Shown here: positions 1 through 8,001 of the stretch, piece by piece
Numbering within the stretch: position 1 is the stretch's first letter
Layout: each line of letters begins with the position of its first letter
Assembly: GCA_024508855.1 (NCBI GenBank)
Contig: JANINJ010000018.1
Span: 1-57,287, forward strand
Source of the DNA: Xanthobacteraceae bacterium
GTDB taxonomy: Bacteria > Pseudomonadota > Alphaproteobacteria > Rhizobiales > Xanthobacteraceae
Reading direction: 5' to 3'
Length of the DNA stretch: 57,287 bases
Made by a program: the position numbers and the translations under genes
Notes under the pieces: model-generated
The model's database searches: none
The model's input: the letters and a program-made list of their open reading frames with translations, nothing else
Told to the model about the DNA's origin: nothing

Positions 1-894
1 GAAGCCGCTTCATCGGATGCGGTTGCTTCTGATGTCGCGCCTGTGTCGGATGAAGTCGCCAGTGGCGAGATCGGTGAGGCAGACAACGAGGCGGCGATTG
101 CTGTCGAAGCGGTGACGACGAGCGAAGCTGTCGAACCTGCAGTGGCCGCAAACGAAGAAATCGCGCCGGTGGAGTCCGCCGCTGCGGCATCGATAGCGAC
201 TGCAGACGCGCCAGAGGCGGAACCCGCGGTTGTTGAAGCACCGGCGGCGGAGCAACCCGCGCCAGAGGCCAATGACAACGTAGTGGTGGAATCTCAGCCG
301 CAGCAGGCGGACGGCGAGGTTGTCGATTCCTCAGTGGCACCGGTCGCTGAAACCTCGGCAACGACAGCACCGGAAGGACAAGTCGACGCTGCTGCAGCGC
401 CGGCTGAACCTCAGATGGTCGAAGTCTGGCGGCCCGGCGGACGTTCCGATGAACGCCGCCCGCACCACGATCGCAACCGTCACCGTCGTCCAAACCGTCC
501 GCAGGACGGTGCGCCGTCTGCATCCGCCGAAGGCGAGCAGCCCAATCGCGAGCGGCATGGACAAGGCCGCCGCGATCGCAAGGACTTCAGCCGCTTCAAG
601 CGGCCCGATGCCGATGCTACGCAGACCCGCGCCGATGGAGCGCCGGCCCGCGAGCAGGGCGAGGGCAAGGGCCGGCCGCAGCGCGAGCAATTCCACGGCA
701 AGGGCCGCGACAAGGGCAGATTCCAGCGGCCGCAGAAGGGTGGCCGCGATGGACGCCAGGACGGCGGCCCCTCGCATCGCCCGTTCGCCAGCAGCGCGCC
801 GCCACGCGAGCGTGATCGTCCGATCGATCCGAATTCGCCGTTCGCCAAACTGGCAGCCCTGAAGGAACAGCTTGCCGCCAATCGGAAGGACTAG
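1..894 (+). CDS. C-terminal part of a probable helicase-related protein (5' end outside window)
   Basis: The reading frame is open from the first base and stops with TAG at 892-894, so this is the 3' part of a longer gene. The visible 297 residues are low complexity: an Ala/Glu/Val-rich acidic half, then an Arg/Lys/Gly/Gln-rich basic half (RRPHHDRNRHRRP, several KGR/GRDGR patches) that looks like a disordered RNA-binding tail. It ends SPFAKLAALKEQL, a terminus I associate with helicase-related proteins of Rhizobiales that sit next to an S4-domain gene and fdxA. No catalytic motif is visible here, so the helicase identity rests on context and this terminus. The stop codon lies inside a long palindrome. 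Confidence 0.6.
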   Translation, partial: EAASSDAVASDVAPVSDEVASGEIGEADNEAAIAVEAVTTSEAVEPAVAANEEIAPVESAAAASIATADAPEAEPAVVEAPAAEQPAPEANDNVVVESQPQQADGEVVDSSVAPVAETSATTAPEGQVDAAAAPAEPQMVEVWRPGGRSDERRPHHDRNRHRRPNRPQDGAPSASAEGEQPNRERHGQGRRDRKDFSRFKRPDADATQTRADGAPAREQGEGKGRPQREQFHGKGRDKGRFQRPQKGGRDGRQDGGPSHRPFASSAPPRERDRPIDPNSPFAKLAALKEQLAANRKD

Positions 895-969
895 TGGAGC
901 GGATTTGACATTCGCTATGTATCTTGCCGCGAATCTGGGAAGCGAATGTCAAATCCAAAGCTCCACTAG
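891..969. repeat. Long palindromic repeat A
   Basis: Inverted repeat. The left arm is CTAGTGGAGC (891-900) followed by GGATTTGACATTCGCT (901-916). The right arm is AGCGAATGTCAAATCC (941-956), a 3-base bulge, then GCTCCACTAG (960-969). The loop is 917-940. It includes the stop codon of the upstream gene. Its core is related to that of the next palindrome. Confidence 0.85.
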
Positions 970-984
970 AAGTCTATATTTGCA

Positions 985-1057
985 AGTGATCCTATGGATT
1001 CTGACATTTGCATAAGCGCCTGCTGAAACGGGACGCAAATGTCAGAATCGGATCACT
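985..1057. repeat. Long palindromic repeat B, related to A
   Basis: Inverted repeat. The left arm is AGTGATCC (985-992), a 4-base bulge, then GATTCTGACATTTGC (997-1011). The right arm is GCAAATGTCAGAATC (1035-1049) followed by GGATCACT (1050-1057). It shares the core TGACATTyGC with repeat A and lies 15 bases after it. The bulge is in the opposite arm. Confidence 0.85.
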
Positions 1058-1073
1058 AGCCGGGACCGGACAT

Positions 1074-1364
1074 TTGGAGCGCCAGCGGCTCGATAAATGG
1101 TTGTGGCACGCGCGGGTGGTGAAGGCCCGCACCAGTGCGGCCGCACTAGTTGAAGGCGGTCATGTCCGCATCAACGGCGTTCGCGAGAAGTCTCCGGGGC
1201 ATGGTGTGAAGACAGGGGATGTGGTCACCGTCGGGCTGGATCGTAGCGTCCGGGTCCTCAAGGTGATCGGGTTTTCCGAGCGGCGGGGCGACGCAGAGGC
1301 GTCGCGGATTCTTTTCGAGGAGTTGCGCGATCCGCCGGGTAATTCGCCCGCAGGATCGCAGTAG
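1074..1364 (+). CDS. S4-domain RNA-binding protein (HslR / Hsp15-like)
   Basis: Small S4-domain protein of about 96 residues. The N-terminus ERQRLDKWLWHARVVKARTSA and the following VEGGHVRINGVREK and GDVVTV segments match the S4 fold of heat-shock protein 15, which in E. coli binds stalled 50S subunits carrying nascent chains. I chose the TTG at 1074 because it places the family-typical ERQRLDKWLW at the start. An in-frame TTG at 1008 would add 22 residues encoded by palindrome B, which is unlikely to be coding. The C-terminus after residue 80 is a variable tail. It lies between the helicase tail and fdxA on the same strand. Confidence 0.82.
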   Translation: MERQRLDKWLWHARVVKARTSAAALVEGGHVRINGVREKSPGHGVKTGDVVTVGLDRSVRVLKVIGFSERRGDAEASRILFEELRDPPGNSPAGSQ

Positions 1365-1525
1365 GTGTGCCGGATTTTTGCCCGGCATTGCAGGACGTTA
1401 AGAGGTTTGGGGAATCCTGTCCGCTATACAACCAATGAAAACGCCGGCAGGGGCCCTGCTTCCCTTGCAGCAAGGGGTTTCCTGCGCTACGCCAGCACTC
1501 AAAATAGACCGTTCCGGAGCCTTGG

Positions 1526-1864
1526 ATGACTTACGTCGTCACTGAAAACTGCATCAAGTGCAAATACACCGACTGCGTCGAGGTGTGCCCCGTCGATTGC
1601 TTCTACGAGGGCGACAACATGCTTGTGATCCATCCGGACGAGTGCATCGATTGCGGCGTCTGCGAGCCGGAATGCCCGGCAGACGCGATCAAGCCGGATA
1701 CGGAGCCGAATCTGGAGAAGTGGCTGGGCGTCAACGCCGAGTACGCCAAAAGCTGGCCGAACATCACCCAGAAGAAGGAATCTCCGCCCGACGCCAAGGA
1801 ATTCGACGGGATGGAAGGCAAGTTCGACAAATTTTTCTCGCCGGAGCCAGGTACCGGCGACTGA
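1526..1864 (+). CDS. fdxA: Seven-iron ferredoxin FdxA
   Basis: A 112-residue electron carrier of the Azotobacter FdI / FdxA type. Cysteines at 9, 17 and 50 fit the [3Fe-4S] cluster and cysteines at 21, 40, 43 and 46 fit the [4Fe-4S] cluster (CPVDC at 21-25, [12 protein letters not shown] at 40-51). The C-terminal half after residue 60 is the usual extension of the family, ending [10 protein letters not shown]. Length and cysteine pattern are normal. It precedes carD, an order I know from many alphaproteobacteria. A short GC hairpin with a T-rich tail follows the gene, so it is probably transcribed separately. Confidence 0.95.
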   Translation: MTYVVTENCIKCKYTDCVEVCPVDCFYEGDNMLVIHPDECIDCGVCEPECPADAIKPDTEPNLEKWLGVNAEYAKSWPNITQKKESPPDAKEFDGMEGKFDKFFSPEPGTGD

Positions 1865-1879
1865 TTGCAAAGTTGGTGC

Positions 1880-1910
1880 TGCGGCACAGCCGCATACGCG
1901 TTTTTAATTT
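1880..1910 (+). terminator. Candidate terminator after fdxA
   Basis: TGCGGC (1880-1885), loop ACA, GCCGCA (1889-1894), then TACGCG and TTTTTAATTT. The stem is short and the T-run starts a few bases late, so confidence is moderate. Confidence 0.5.
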
Positions 1911-1988
1911 AACCCTGTTCGACGCAACTGGCGCCAAAACCCGGCCAGAATGCGCTTGTTTGCCCATAAATCATTGATTTTTACAGGA

Positions 1989-2010
1989 AATGTGCTATTA
2001 TAAGCACATT
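1989..2010 (+). promoter_or_regulatory. Inverted repeat upstream of carD (candidate operator/promoter)
   Basis: AATGTGCT (1989-1996), spacer ATTATA, AGCACATT (2003-2010): perfect 8-base arms with an AT spacer that could be a -10 element. It lies about 95 bases upstream of the carD start. Further down, CCCTGTTC (2023-2030) can pair with GAACAGGG (2074-2081) in the leader. Confidence 0.45.
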
Positions 2011-2105
2011 CAGCAAGCCGAACCCTGTTCGCGCCCTCGTTTTTGGCCCCGATTGGGTTCCCGTGAAAACATTGAACAGGGGCGCGGTCGCTTCGCGCAC
2101 AGGCT

Positions 2106-3077
2106 GTGTCACAGAAAACGCGTAAAAAGAGTATTTCCAAGACCTCTGGTAGCAAGGCTGCCAGCAAGACCTCTGCGGCCAGCCGCAGCGCCACCAAGAG
2201 TCGTACCCGTGCTGCCGCCAAGCCCGCACGGGGGGCTGCCAAGACGTCGGCAGTCAAACCCTCCAAAAACAAAAGAAGTGCAATGCTCAAAAAGACTGCG
2301 AAACCTGCCGAGAAGGCAGCCGCTTCGAAGGCAACTGCCGCGAAGGCTGCTGCGTCCAAAGCTCCGACCAAGCCGGTGGCGAAGCCCGCCGCCAAACCCG
2401 TTGCTGCGAGCAAACCCGTAGCCGCGAAGCCGGTCAAGGCCGCGCCGGTCCAGGCCCGCGTCGAGGAGCCGAAGAAGGCTTTGACCCAGCGGCAGGGATT
2501 CAAGACCAACGAGTTCGTGGTCTATCCTGCGCATGGCGTTGGCCAGATTCTGGCGATCGAGGAGCAGGAAATCGCCGGTGCCAAGCTCGAACTGTTCGTC
2601 ATCAACTTCATGAAGGACAAGATGACGCTTCGGGTTCCGACGGCGAAGGTTGCCAATGTCGGCATGCGCAAGCTGTCCGAGCCGGCGCTGGTGAAGCGGG
2701 CGCTGGAAACCCTGAAGGGCCGAGCACGCGTCAAGCGCACCATGTGGTCGCGCCGCGCGCAGGAGTACGAAGCGAAGATCAATTCGGGCGATATCGTTGC
2801 GATCGCCGAAGTCGTGCGCGATCTCTATCGTTCGGAATCGCAGCCTGAGCAGTCCTACAGCGAACGGCAGCTTTACGAAGCTGCGCTCGATCGTCTGGCA
2901 CGCGAGATTGCCGTGGTCCAGCACGTCACCGAGACCGAAGCGGTCAAGGAGATCGAGGGCCAGCTCGCCAAGAGCCCGCGCCGCGGCGCCAAGGCCGAAG
3001 CCGAAACCGACGGTGAAGGCGATGCCGAGTCCGACAGCGAGGACGACGACAGCGCTGTGGCGGACGAAGCGGCGTAA
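2106..3077 (+). CDS. carD: CarD family transcriptional regulator with basic N-tail and acidic C-tail
   Basis: CarD-type regulators bind the RNA polymerase beta subunit through an RID/Tudor-like domain and stabilise open promoter complexes. The core starts near residue 125 (FKTNEFVVYPAHGVGQI, then KLELFVINFMKDKMTLRVPT) and continues into the helical C-terminal domain (RRAQEYEAKINSGDIVAIAEVVRDLYR, SYSERQLYEAALDRLAREI). Residues 1-120 are almost entirely Lys/Ala/Pro/Ser, like a histone H1 tail. The last 30 residues are Asp/Glu-rich. The start is GTG at 2106; an in-frame ATG at 2283 would shorten the basic tail. A strong hairpin terminator follows. The length (323) exceeds a minimal CarD (about 160-190) because of the tails. 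Confidence 0.93.
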   Translation: MSQKTRKKSISKTSGSKAASKTSAASRSATKSRTRAAAKPARGAAKTSAVKPSKNKRSAMLKKTAKPAEKAAASKATAAKAAASKAPTKPVAKPAAKPVAASKPVAAKPVKAAPVQARVEEPKKALTQRQGFKTNEFVVYPAHGVGQILAIEEQEIAGAKLELFVINFMKDKMTLRVPTAKVANVGMRKLSEPALVKRALETLKGRARVKRTMWSRRAQEYEAKINSGDIVAIAEVVRDLYRSESQPEQSYSERQLYEAALDRLAREIAVVQHVTETEAVKEIEGQLAKSPRRGAKAEAETDGEGDAESDSEDDDSAVADEAA

Positions 3078-3112
3078 GCCTGCTCCGACCAGATTTCATC
3101 AGCTACGAAAAG

Positions 3113-3137
3113 CCCGGCCGCGATGGCCGGGTTTTTT
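3113..3137 (+). terminator. Rho-independent terminator of carD
   Basis: CCCGGCC (3113-3119), loop GCGAT, GGCCGGG (3125-3131), followed directly by six T. Confidence 0.9.
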
Positions 3138-3212
3138 GTTGGCAGATTGATTTAATGGATAGCTTTGCGCGGTTGGCCGAGTTTTCGCATCAGGCAGAAT
3201 CGGGTCCTCCGC

Positions 3213-4715
3213 TCAATCCACCACGATCTTCACGCGATCCCGCACCTTGACCTTGGCGCGCTCATCGAGCCCGTTGAGAATGCGAAACCGCTCTTCGGGA
3301 TGATCGACGCCAGCCATGCGGTGGGACAACGATTCCACCGTATCGCCGGGTTGCACCGTAATGACTCTGATCCGCAGCGGGCGTGCGGCCTGAATCTCTT
3401 CCAGCGTCAGGCGGCGGAACGAGCGCACGGTCTCCCGCGCATTGCGCTCACTCTCTGCCGTCTTTTGCTTGGTCGCAAAAATGAAGCGATAGACGTCGCT
3501 GCCGAAGCGCAGCGCATAGACCCGGAATTGCCATTGATCGCCGCGCGCCGTGACGGAGGCCGCCGGGAAGCCGTTGATCGTGAGCTGTTCGGTGCTGGCC
3601 TTGTCGACGTTTTCCATCCAGCCCGAGTTGAGATAGTCGCCGAGCGATTGGTCGGCCGGCACGCGGACGACATCGAAGCGCATCGCCTGTTCGCCGCCTT
3701 CGCGCACGCCGATGACCGCCTGCGCGGTGTTGTCGAGCGCAAAACCGTCGGGTGCCTGGAAGGTAAACCCTAGTTTGGGATGCAGGAAACGCCGCCCGCG
3801 CACGAAGCCTTCGCTCGGATCCTCGCCGTAGACGATGTTGTCGATCGCGGCGAGATAGGTTTCGTGATCGCGCTCGCCGCCTTCGGGTGAGGTGTATTGC
3901 CGTGCATTGGCCTGCGCGTTCTGCACGCGCTCCGGCGTTGCCGGATGCGACGACAGAAAGTCCTGCGAGCGCGGATCGATCGACGCCCGGCCTGCTTTGA
4001 GCGCCGCGTTGCGCTCCATCGAGGTCAGGAAACGCGCGGCGCCATAGGGATCGAAATGGGCGCGGGCCGAGATGCCGACGCCGATGCCGTCGGCCTCGAA
4101 TTCCTGCGCCCGCGAGAAGCTCGCCATCGTCAGCTTGGATTTGGCCAGCGCCAGCGCGGTGATGTCGGGATCGTTGCCCATTTCCTTGACGACGCGGGTG
4201 ACGATGGCCGCCTGCTTGGCCTGATCCTCGCGGATCGCGGCGTGTTTCGCCAGCACGTGCGCCATCTCGTGCGAGAGCACCGAGGACAGCTCCGACGTAT
4301 CGTTGGCCAGCGCGATCAGTCCGCGGGTCACGTAGAGCTGGCCGGTCGGCAGCGCAAACGCGTTGACCGCACCGGAATTGAGGATCGTCACCTTGTAGGT
4401 AAGGTCCGGCCGCTCCGATGCCGCCACCAATCGATTGACGGTTTTGGTGATCAGGCTTTCGAGCTTCGGATCGTCATAGGCACCGCCATAGGAGGCCAGG
4501 ATTCGCTCGTGCTCGCGTTCGGCCGCAGGCGAGGGGGCCGATGCGGTTCGCGTGGGTTTTGCGGGCGCCGCAGCCGGGGCGGCGGCGGTCTGAAATCGGG
4601 CCATGTCGCCGCAGCCGGACAGCATGAGCGCCGCGCACAACCCGGCGAGCGCTGCCAGATGGCGGCGTTTCGTCTTGGCGTTGCACCGTTCTATGCTTCC
4701 CGTCACCGTCGTCAT
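3213..4715 (-). CDS. M48 family lipoprotein metalloprotease with C-terminal LysM domain
   Basis: A 500-residue zinc metalloprotease of the BepA/LoiP type, likely anchored in the outer membrane and acting on envelope proteins. A signal peptide ends in a lipobox (LSGC) with the acylated cysteine at residue 35. The zinc-binding HEMAH lies near residue 147, followed by the QEFEAD segment that carries the third zinc ligand. The C-terminus (about 450-500) is a LysM-like repeat starting VQPGDTVESLSHRM, suggesting peptidoglycan contact. CAGGGACAA precedes the ATG. It faces carD and is followed on the same strand by an SNase-like gene transcribed toward it, with about 210 bases between them that show no clear element. 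Confidence 0.9.
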   Translation of the reverse strand: MTTVTGSIERCNAKTKRRHLAALAGLCAALMLSGCGDMARFQTAAAPAAAPAKPTRTASAPSPAAEREHERILASYGGAYDDPKLESLITKTVNRLVAASERPDLTYKVTILNSGAVNAFALPTGQLYVTRGLIALANDTSELSSVLSHEMAHVLAKHAAIREDQAKQAAIVTRVVKEMGNDPDITALALAKSKLTMASFSRAQEFEADGIGVGISARAHFDPYGAARFLTSMERNAALKAGRASIDPRSQDFLSSHPATPERVQNAQANARQYTSPEGGERDHETYLAAIDNIVYGEDPSEGFVRGRRFLHPKLGFTFQAPDGFALDNTAQAVIGVREGGEQAMRFDVVRVPADQSLGDYLNSGWMENVDKASTEQLTINGFPAASVTARGDQWQFRVYALRFGSDVYRFIFATKQKTAESERNARETVRSFRRLTLEEIQAARPLRIRVITVQPGDTVESLSHRMAGVDHPEERFRILNGLDERAKVKVRDRVKIVVD

Positions 4716-4927
4716 TTGTCCCTGGCCCGCGCGCGGTCCGCAAAGTCCGCCCCGGACCTTGCTACGTGGGCTCTCCGTCTAACGCATTTCGCACAGCGAA
4801 TCGGATTGTCTCGCAACCCCGGCCCTCAAGTCGATACCTCGCCTGCACTCTATCGCAGTTCGGCCACGGCAATCAGCGCAAACTCGATTGCCAGGCAAAC
4901 GAAATACTCAGTTGCAAACGCTATCCG

Positions 4928-5734
4928 CTAGTCGCCCACGATTTCGATCTGCCCCGGCCGAGACGCCTCGATCCTCGGTCCCCCACGTCGTTCAATCCAG
5001 CCCCGTACGCGAATCCGCTTGTTTTCGAGTGACTTAAGCGGGGTGCCAGTGAACAATGGCGCCGTTTGCTTTGGAATAGTCACAGCGAAGTCGCGTGTCC
5101 AGCGCGGGCCGAAATTGATATAAATCGTTGCGCCAGCCTGTCGCACGGACCGGACTTTTCCCTCCACCAAAGTGAACCGCCCAATCCTGGCCAAAATATC
5201 GCCCGGACTTTCTGCGTTTTTTATGACATTCGGCCCGGCCCAGATACCTCGACGGGCGATCCGGGCGGAGGTCTCGGCCTCGCGAAGTTCCGCCGCGCAA
5301 GCGGGATCCACCACAGTTCCCGAGGCCACGGCCGCGCCCTGGTCCAGCAGTGCGGCCTGAACCGTGGTCGTGGCGCCCTCAACGGTGGCGAAGGCGTGCT
5401 GTCGGCCATAGCGATCAGGCGTTTCACTGTCGCCGTGCAGCGTCACGGTGTGGCCGGTAACCATCTGTGCCAGCGCGGACGTCGTGATGTTCTGTGTTGT
5501 GCCTGCCGCGACCGTCTCGATTCCGGTGAGACGAATTTCGCGTCCGTCAACGAGTCTGATCGTCCGGCCGTCGACGATGCTGTCGACACGGCTTTCACCC
5601 AGCGGCTCGAAGTTGCAGCCGCCGGCGATGACAGTATCCGCAGATGCGAGCGATATCAAAATTGCAAGCGCCGAAACGGCTCGCGCAGTCCACCAACGCG
5701 ACACGATCATCGATTTCATCTCGCCGCTTTGCAT
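4928..5734 (-). CDS. Thermonuclease-family (SNase-like) exported protein
   Basis: 268 residues with an N-terminal signal peptide or anchor (RAVSALAILISLASADTVIAGG). An OB-fold nuclease-like region follows: VDSIVDGRTIRLVDGREIRLTGIET, then HGDSETPDRYGRQHAFATVEG, resembling the staphylococcal nuclease active-site strands. The family R...GID..E pattern is changed here to RLTGIETVA, so the usual catalytic glutamate is not obvious and activity is uncertain. The C-terminal third has no assignment. The start could also be the ATG at 5719. It is divergent from the binding-protein gene that starts at 5929. Confidence 0.75.
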   Translation of the reverse strand: MQSGEMKSMIVSRWWTARAVSALAILISLASADTVIAGGCNFEPLGESRVDSIVDGRTIRLVDGREIRLTGIETVAAGTTQNITTSALAQMVTGHTVTLHGDSETPDRYGRQHAFATVEGATTTVQAALLDQGAAVASGTVVDPACAAELREAETSARIARRGIWAGPNVIKNAESPGDILARIGRFTLVEGKVRSVRQAGATIYINFGPRWTRDFAVTIPKQTAPLFTGTPLKSLENKRIRVRGWIERRGGPRIEASRPGQIEIVGD

Positions 5735-5928
5735 CCCTCAGCGTTGGAAGAAATTGCCGCGCCCATCCGTCGCATCATTCCGCTAAGTGGAAATCTTCAC
5801 AACACCAAATCGCGCGGCCTCGCATCTGCGTGCCGTCAGCAACTTGCCGCGTCCTCGTCGTTGCGGCATGATCGCCGCGACATCGATCAGAAGTCGCGCA
5901 ACGATGCGGCAACGGGAGGGAGGCTGAC

Positions 5929-7134
5929 GTGAAAGCAGTTTTGTCGGGCATCGTTGCATCCATTTTGGCGATCACGGCGACGGTCGCAACGGCACAGACA
6001 AAGCCTCCGCTCAAGCTTGGCGCCATTCTCGATATGTCGGGACTGTATGCCGACATCACCGGACCCGGCAGCGAAACCGCAGCGAAAATGGCAGCGGAAG
6101 ATTTCGGCGGCGAAGTGCTAGGCCGGAAGATCGAGATCATCGCGGCCGATCATCTCAACAAGGCCGACGTCGCCGCCAATATCGCCCGCGATATGTTCGA
6201 CAACCAGGGTGTCGAAGCCATCGTCGACGTCGCCGCCTCCGCGACTGCGCTTGCCGCGCTTGAAGTCGCCAAGACGCGCAACAAGATCATCATGTTCAGC
6301 GGCCCCGGTTCGATCCGCCTCACCAACGAAGCCTGCACGCCGTACAGTGTCCACTACGTCTACGATACTTACGCGCTGGCTAATGTTGCCGGTCTCGCGA
6401 CGGTCAAAGAGGGACTGGACAGCTGGTTCTTCCTGACGGCCGATTATGCATTCGGGCATGATCTCGAAAAGGATACGACCAATGTCATTACCAAAGCCGG
6501 TGGCAAGGTCCTGGGAAGCGTTCGTCATCCGATCAACACGTCGGATTTCTCATCCTTCCTGCTGCAGGCGCAAGCCTCGAAGGCCAAGGTCATTGGCCTG
6601 GCGAACGCGGGCGGCGATACCATCAATGCGATCAAGCAGGCTGCCGAATTCGGCTTGACGAAGAGCGGGCAAAAGCTCGCACCGCTATTGGCCTATATCA
6701 CCGACATCGACAGCGTCGGACTGCAGACGGCGCAAGGCCTGCTGCTTGCCGAAGCGTTCTATTGGGACATGAACGATGAAACGCGCGCATTCTCCAAGCG
6801 CTTCATGGAGCGCGTCAAGCGTGCTCCGACCTCCTCGCAAGCCGGCGTCTATTCGTCGGTCCTTCACTACCTGAAAGCCGTCAAGCAGGCCGGCACCACC
6901 GATTCCGCCGCGGTGATGAAGATCATGAAGGCGACGCCGATCAACGACATGTTCGCCAAGAACGGCAGGATCCGCGAAGATGGCCGCATGGTCCACGATA
7001 TGTATCTGTTCGAGGTCAAGTCGCCGTCGGAATCGAAAGGCCGTTGGGACGACTACAAGCTGATCGCGACCATTCCGGGCGATCAGGCATTTCAACCGCT
7101 GTCGGAATCCCGTTGCCCGCTTGTAAAGAAATAA
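5929..7134 (+). CDS. Branched-chain-amino-acid-type ABC transporter substrate-binding protein
   Basis: 401 residues: signal peptide (about 1-23, ending ATATVATAQ) and a type I periplasmic binding fold of the Peripla_BP_6 / LivK family (LKLGAILDMSGLYADITGPGSE, WFFLTADYAFGHDLEKD, KVIGLANAGGDTINAIKQAAEFGL). The start is GTG at 5929 with GGGAGGGAGG five bases upstream. In soil alphaproteobacteria such proteins often bind aromatic or dicarboxylic acids rather than amino acids. No permease or ATPase genes adjoin it, so it is an orphan component that must borrow a transporter or act elsewhere. The next genes handle CoA thioesters, which suggests it collects their substrate. Confidence 0.9.
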   Translation: MKAVLSGIVASILAITATVATAQTKPPLKLGAILDMSGLYADITGPGSETAAKMAAEDFGGEVLGRKIEIIAADHLNKADVAANIARDMFDNQGVEAIVDVAASATALAALEVAKTRNKIIMFSGPGSIRLTNEACTPYSVHYVYDTYALANVAGLATVKEGLDSWFFLTADYAFGHDLEKDTTNVITKAGGKVLGSVRHPINTSDFSSFLLQAQASKAKVIGLANAGGDTINAIKQAAEFGLTKSGQKLAPLLAYITDIDSVGLQTAQGLLLAEAFYWDMNDETRAFSKRFMERVKRAPTSSQAGVYSSVLHYLKAVKQAGTTDSAAVMKIMKATPINDMFAKNGRIREDGRMVHDMYLFEVKSPSESKGRWDDYKLIATIPGDQAFQPLSESRCPLVKK

Positions 7135-7211
7135 CGAAAGGCCACTCGTCGCCGCGGCTCGATCATGCAGCGGTGCAGTCGGTCGCGATCAAACCCAAAA
7201 AGGAAAACTTG

Positions 7212-8000
7212 ATGAACGATATGGTGTTGCAAAAACTGGATCGCGGCCTGTTGACCATCACGATGAACCGGCCCGACCGGCGCAACGCGCTCAACCCGGA
7301 AATGGTGGCTGGCCTGGTCGAGGCCGCGCGCCGCGCTGCCGATGACGACGACGTGCGAGCCGTTCTGCTCAAGGGCGCAGGCGGCACATTCTGCGTCGGC
7401 GGCGACGTCAAGGCGATGGCCGCGGTGAAAGAGCCGCCGCCGCTTGAAGCGAAAGTCGTGACATTGCGCCGGGGCATGGAGGTGTCGCGCATCCTGCATC
7501 AGATGTCGAAGCCGGTCGTGGCGCAGCTCGATGGCGCTGCCGCAGGTGCCGGACTGTCGATGGCCTTGTCGTGCGATCTGCGGGTGGCGAGCGCTTCGGT
7601 CAAGATCACCACAGCTTTCGCCAAGGTGGGCTATTCCGGCGACTACGGTGGCACCTACTTCCTGACCCAGATGGTCGGGAGTGCCCGGGCGCGCGAGCTT
7701 TACCTGACGTCTCCGGTGCTCTCGGCGCAGGAGGCGCTGGCGCTGGGCATCGTGACGCGCGTGGTGCCGGATGCGGAGATCGATGCGGCGGCCGAAGAAC
7801 TTGCGATGTCGCTGGCGCAGGGACCGACGGTGACGCTCGGCTACATCAAGAAGAACATCAACAATGCGGAGTCGCTGTCGCTCGAAGCCTGCTTCGACGC
7901 CGAGGCGCTGCATCACTCGCGCTGTAGCGATACCGCCGATCACAAGGAAGCCGCGGCGGCCTTCGTCGAGAAGCGCAAGCCCACGTTCAAGGGGCATTGA
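7212..8000 (+). CDS. Enoyl-CoA hydratase/isomerase family protein
   Basis: 262-residue crotonase-fold enzyme expected to hydrate or isomerise an acyl-CoA. It shows the N-terminal ITMNRPDRRNALN strand, the first oxyanion-hole segment (KGAGGTFCVGGDVKAM) and the second (AQLDGAAAGAGLSMALSCDLRVAS), then AKVGYSGDYGGTYFLTQMVG. In the last segment the glutamate seen in classical hydratases (E164 type) is replaced by a Gly-Gly-Thr, so isomerase, hydrolase or other crotonase chemistry is possible. The start is ATG 7212 with AAAAAGGAAAA upstream. Its stop at 7998-8000 nearly touches the GTG of the next gene, indicating an operon. Confidence 0.88.
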   Translation: MNDMVLQKLDRGLLTITMNRPDRRNALNPEMVAGLVEAARRAADDDDVRAVLLKGAGGTFCVGGDVKAMAAVKEPPPLEAKVVTLRRGMEVSRILHQMSKPVVAQLDGAAAGAGLSMALSCDLRVASASVKITTAFAKVGYSGDYGGTYFLTQMVGSARARELYLTSPVLSAQEALALGIVTRVVPDAEIDAAAEELAMSLAQGPTVTLGYIKKNINNAESLSLEACFDAEALHHSRCSDTADHKEAAAAFVEKRKPTFKGH

Positions 8001-8001
8001 G

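Noticed and set aside
1008-1073. N-terminal extension of the S4-domain protein from TTG 1008
   Set aside because: The added residues are encoded by palindrome B and the family N-terminus fits the TTG at 1074.
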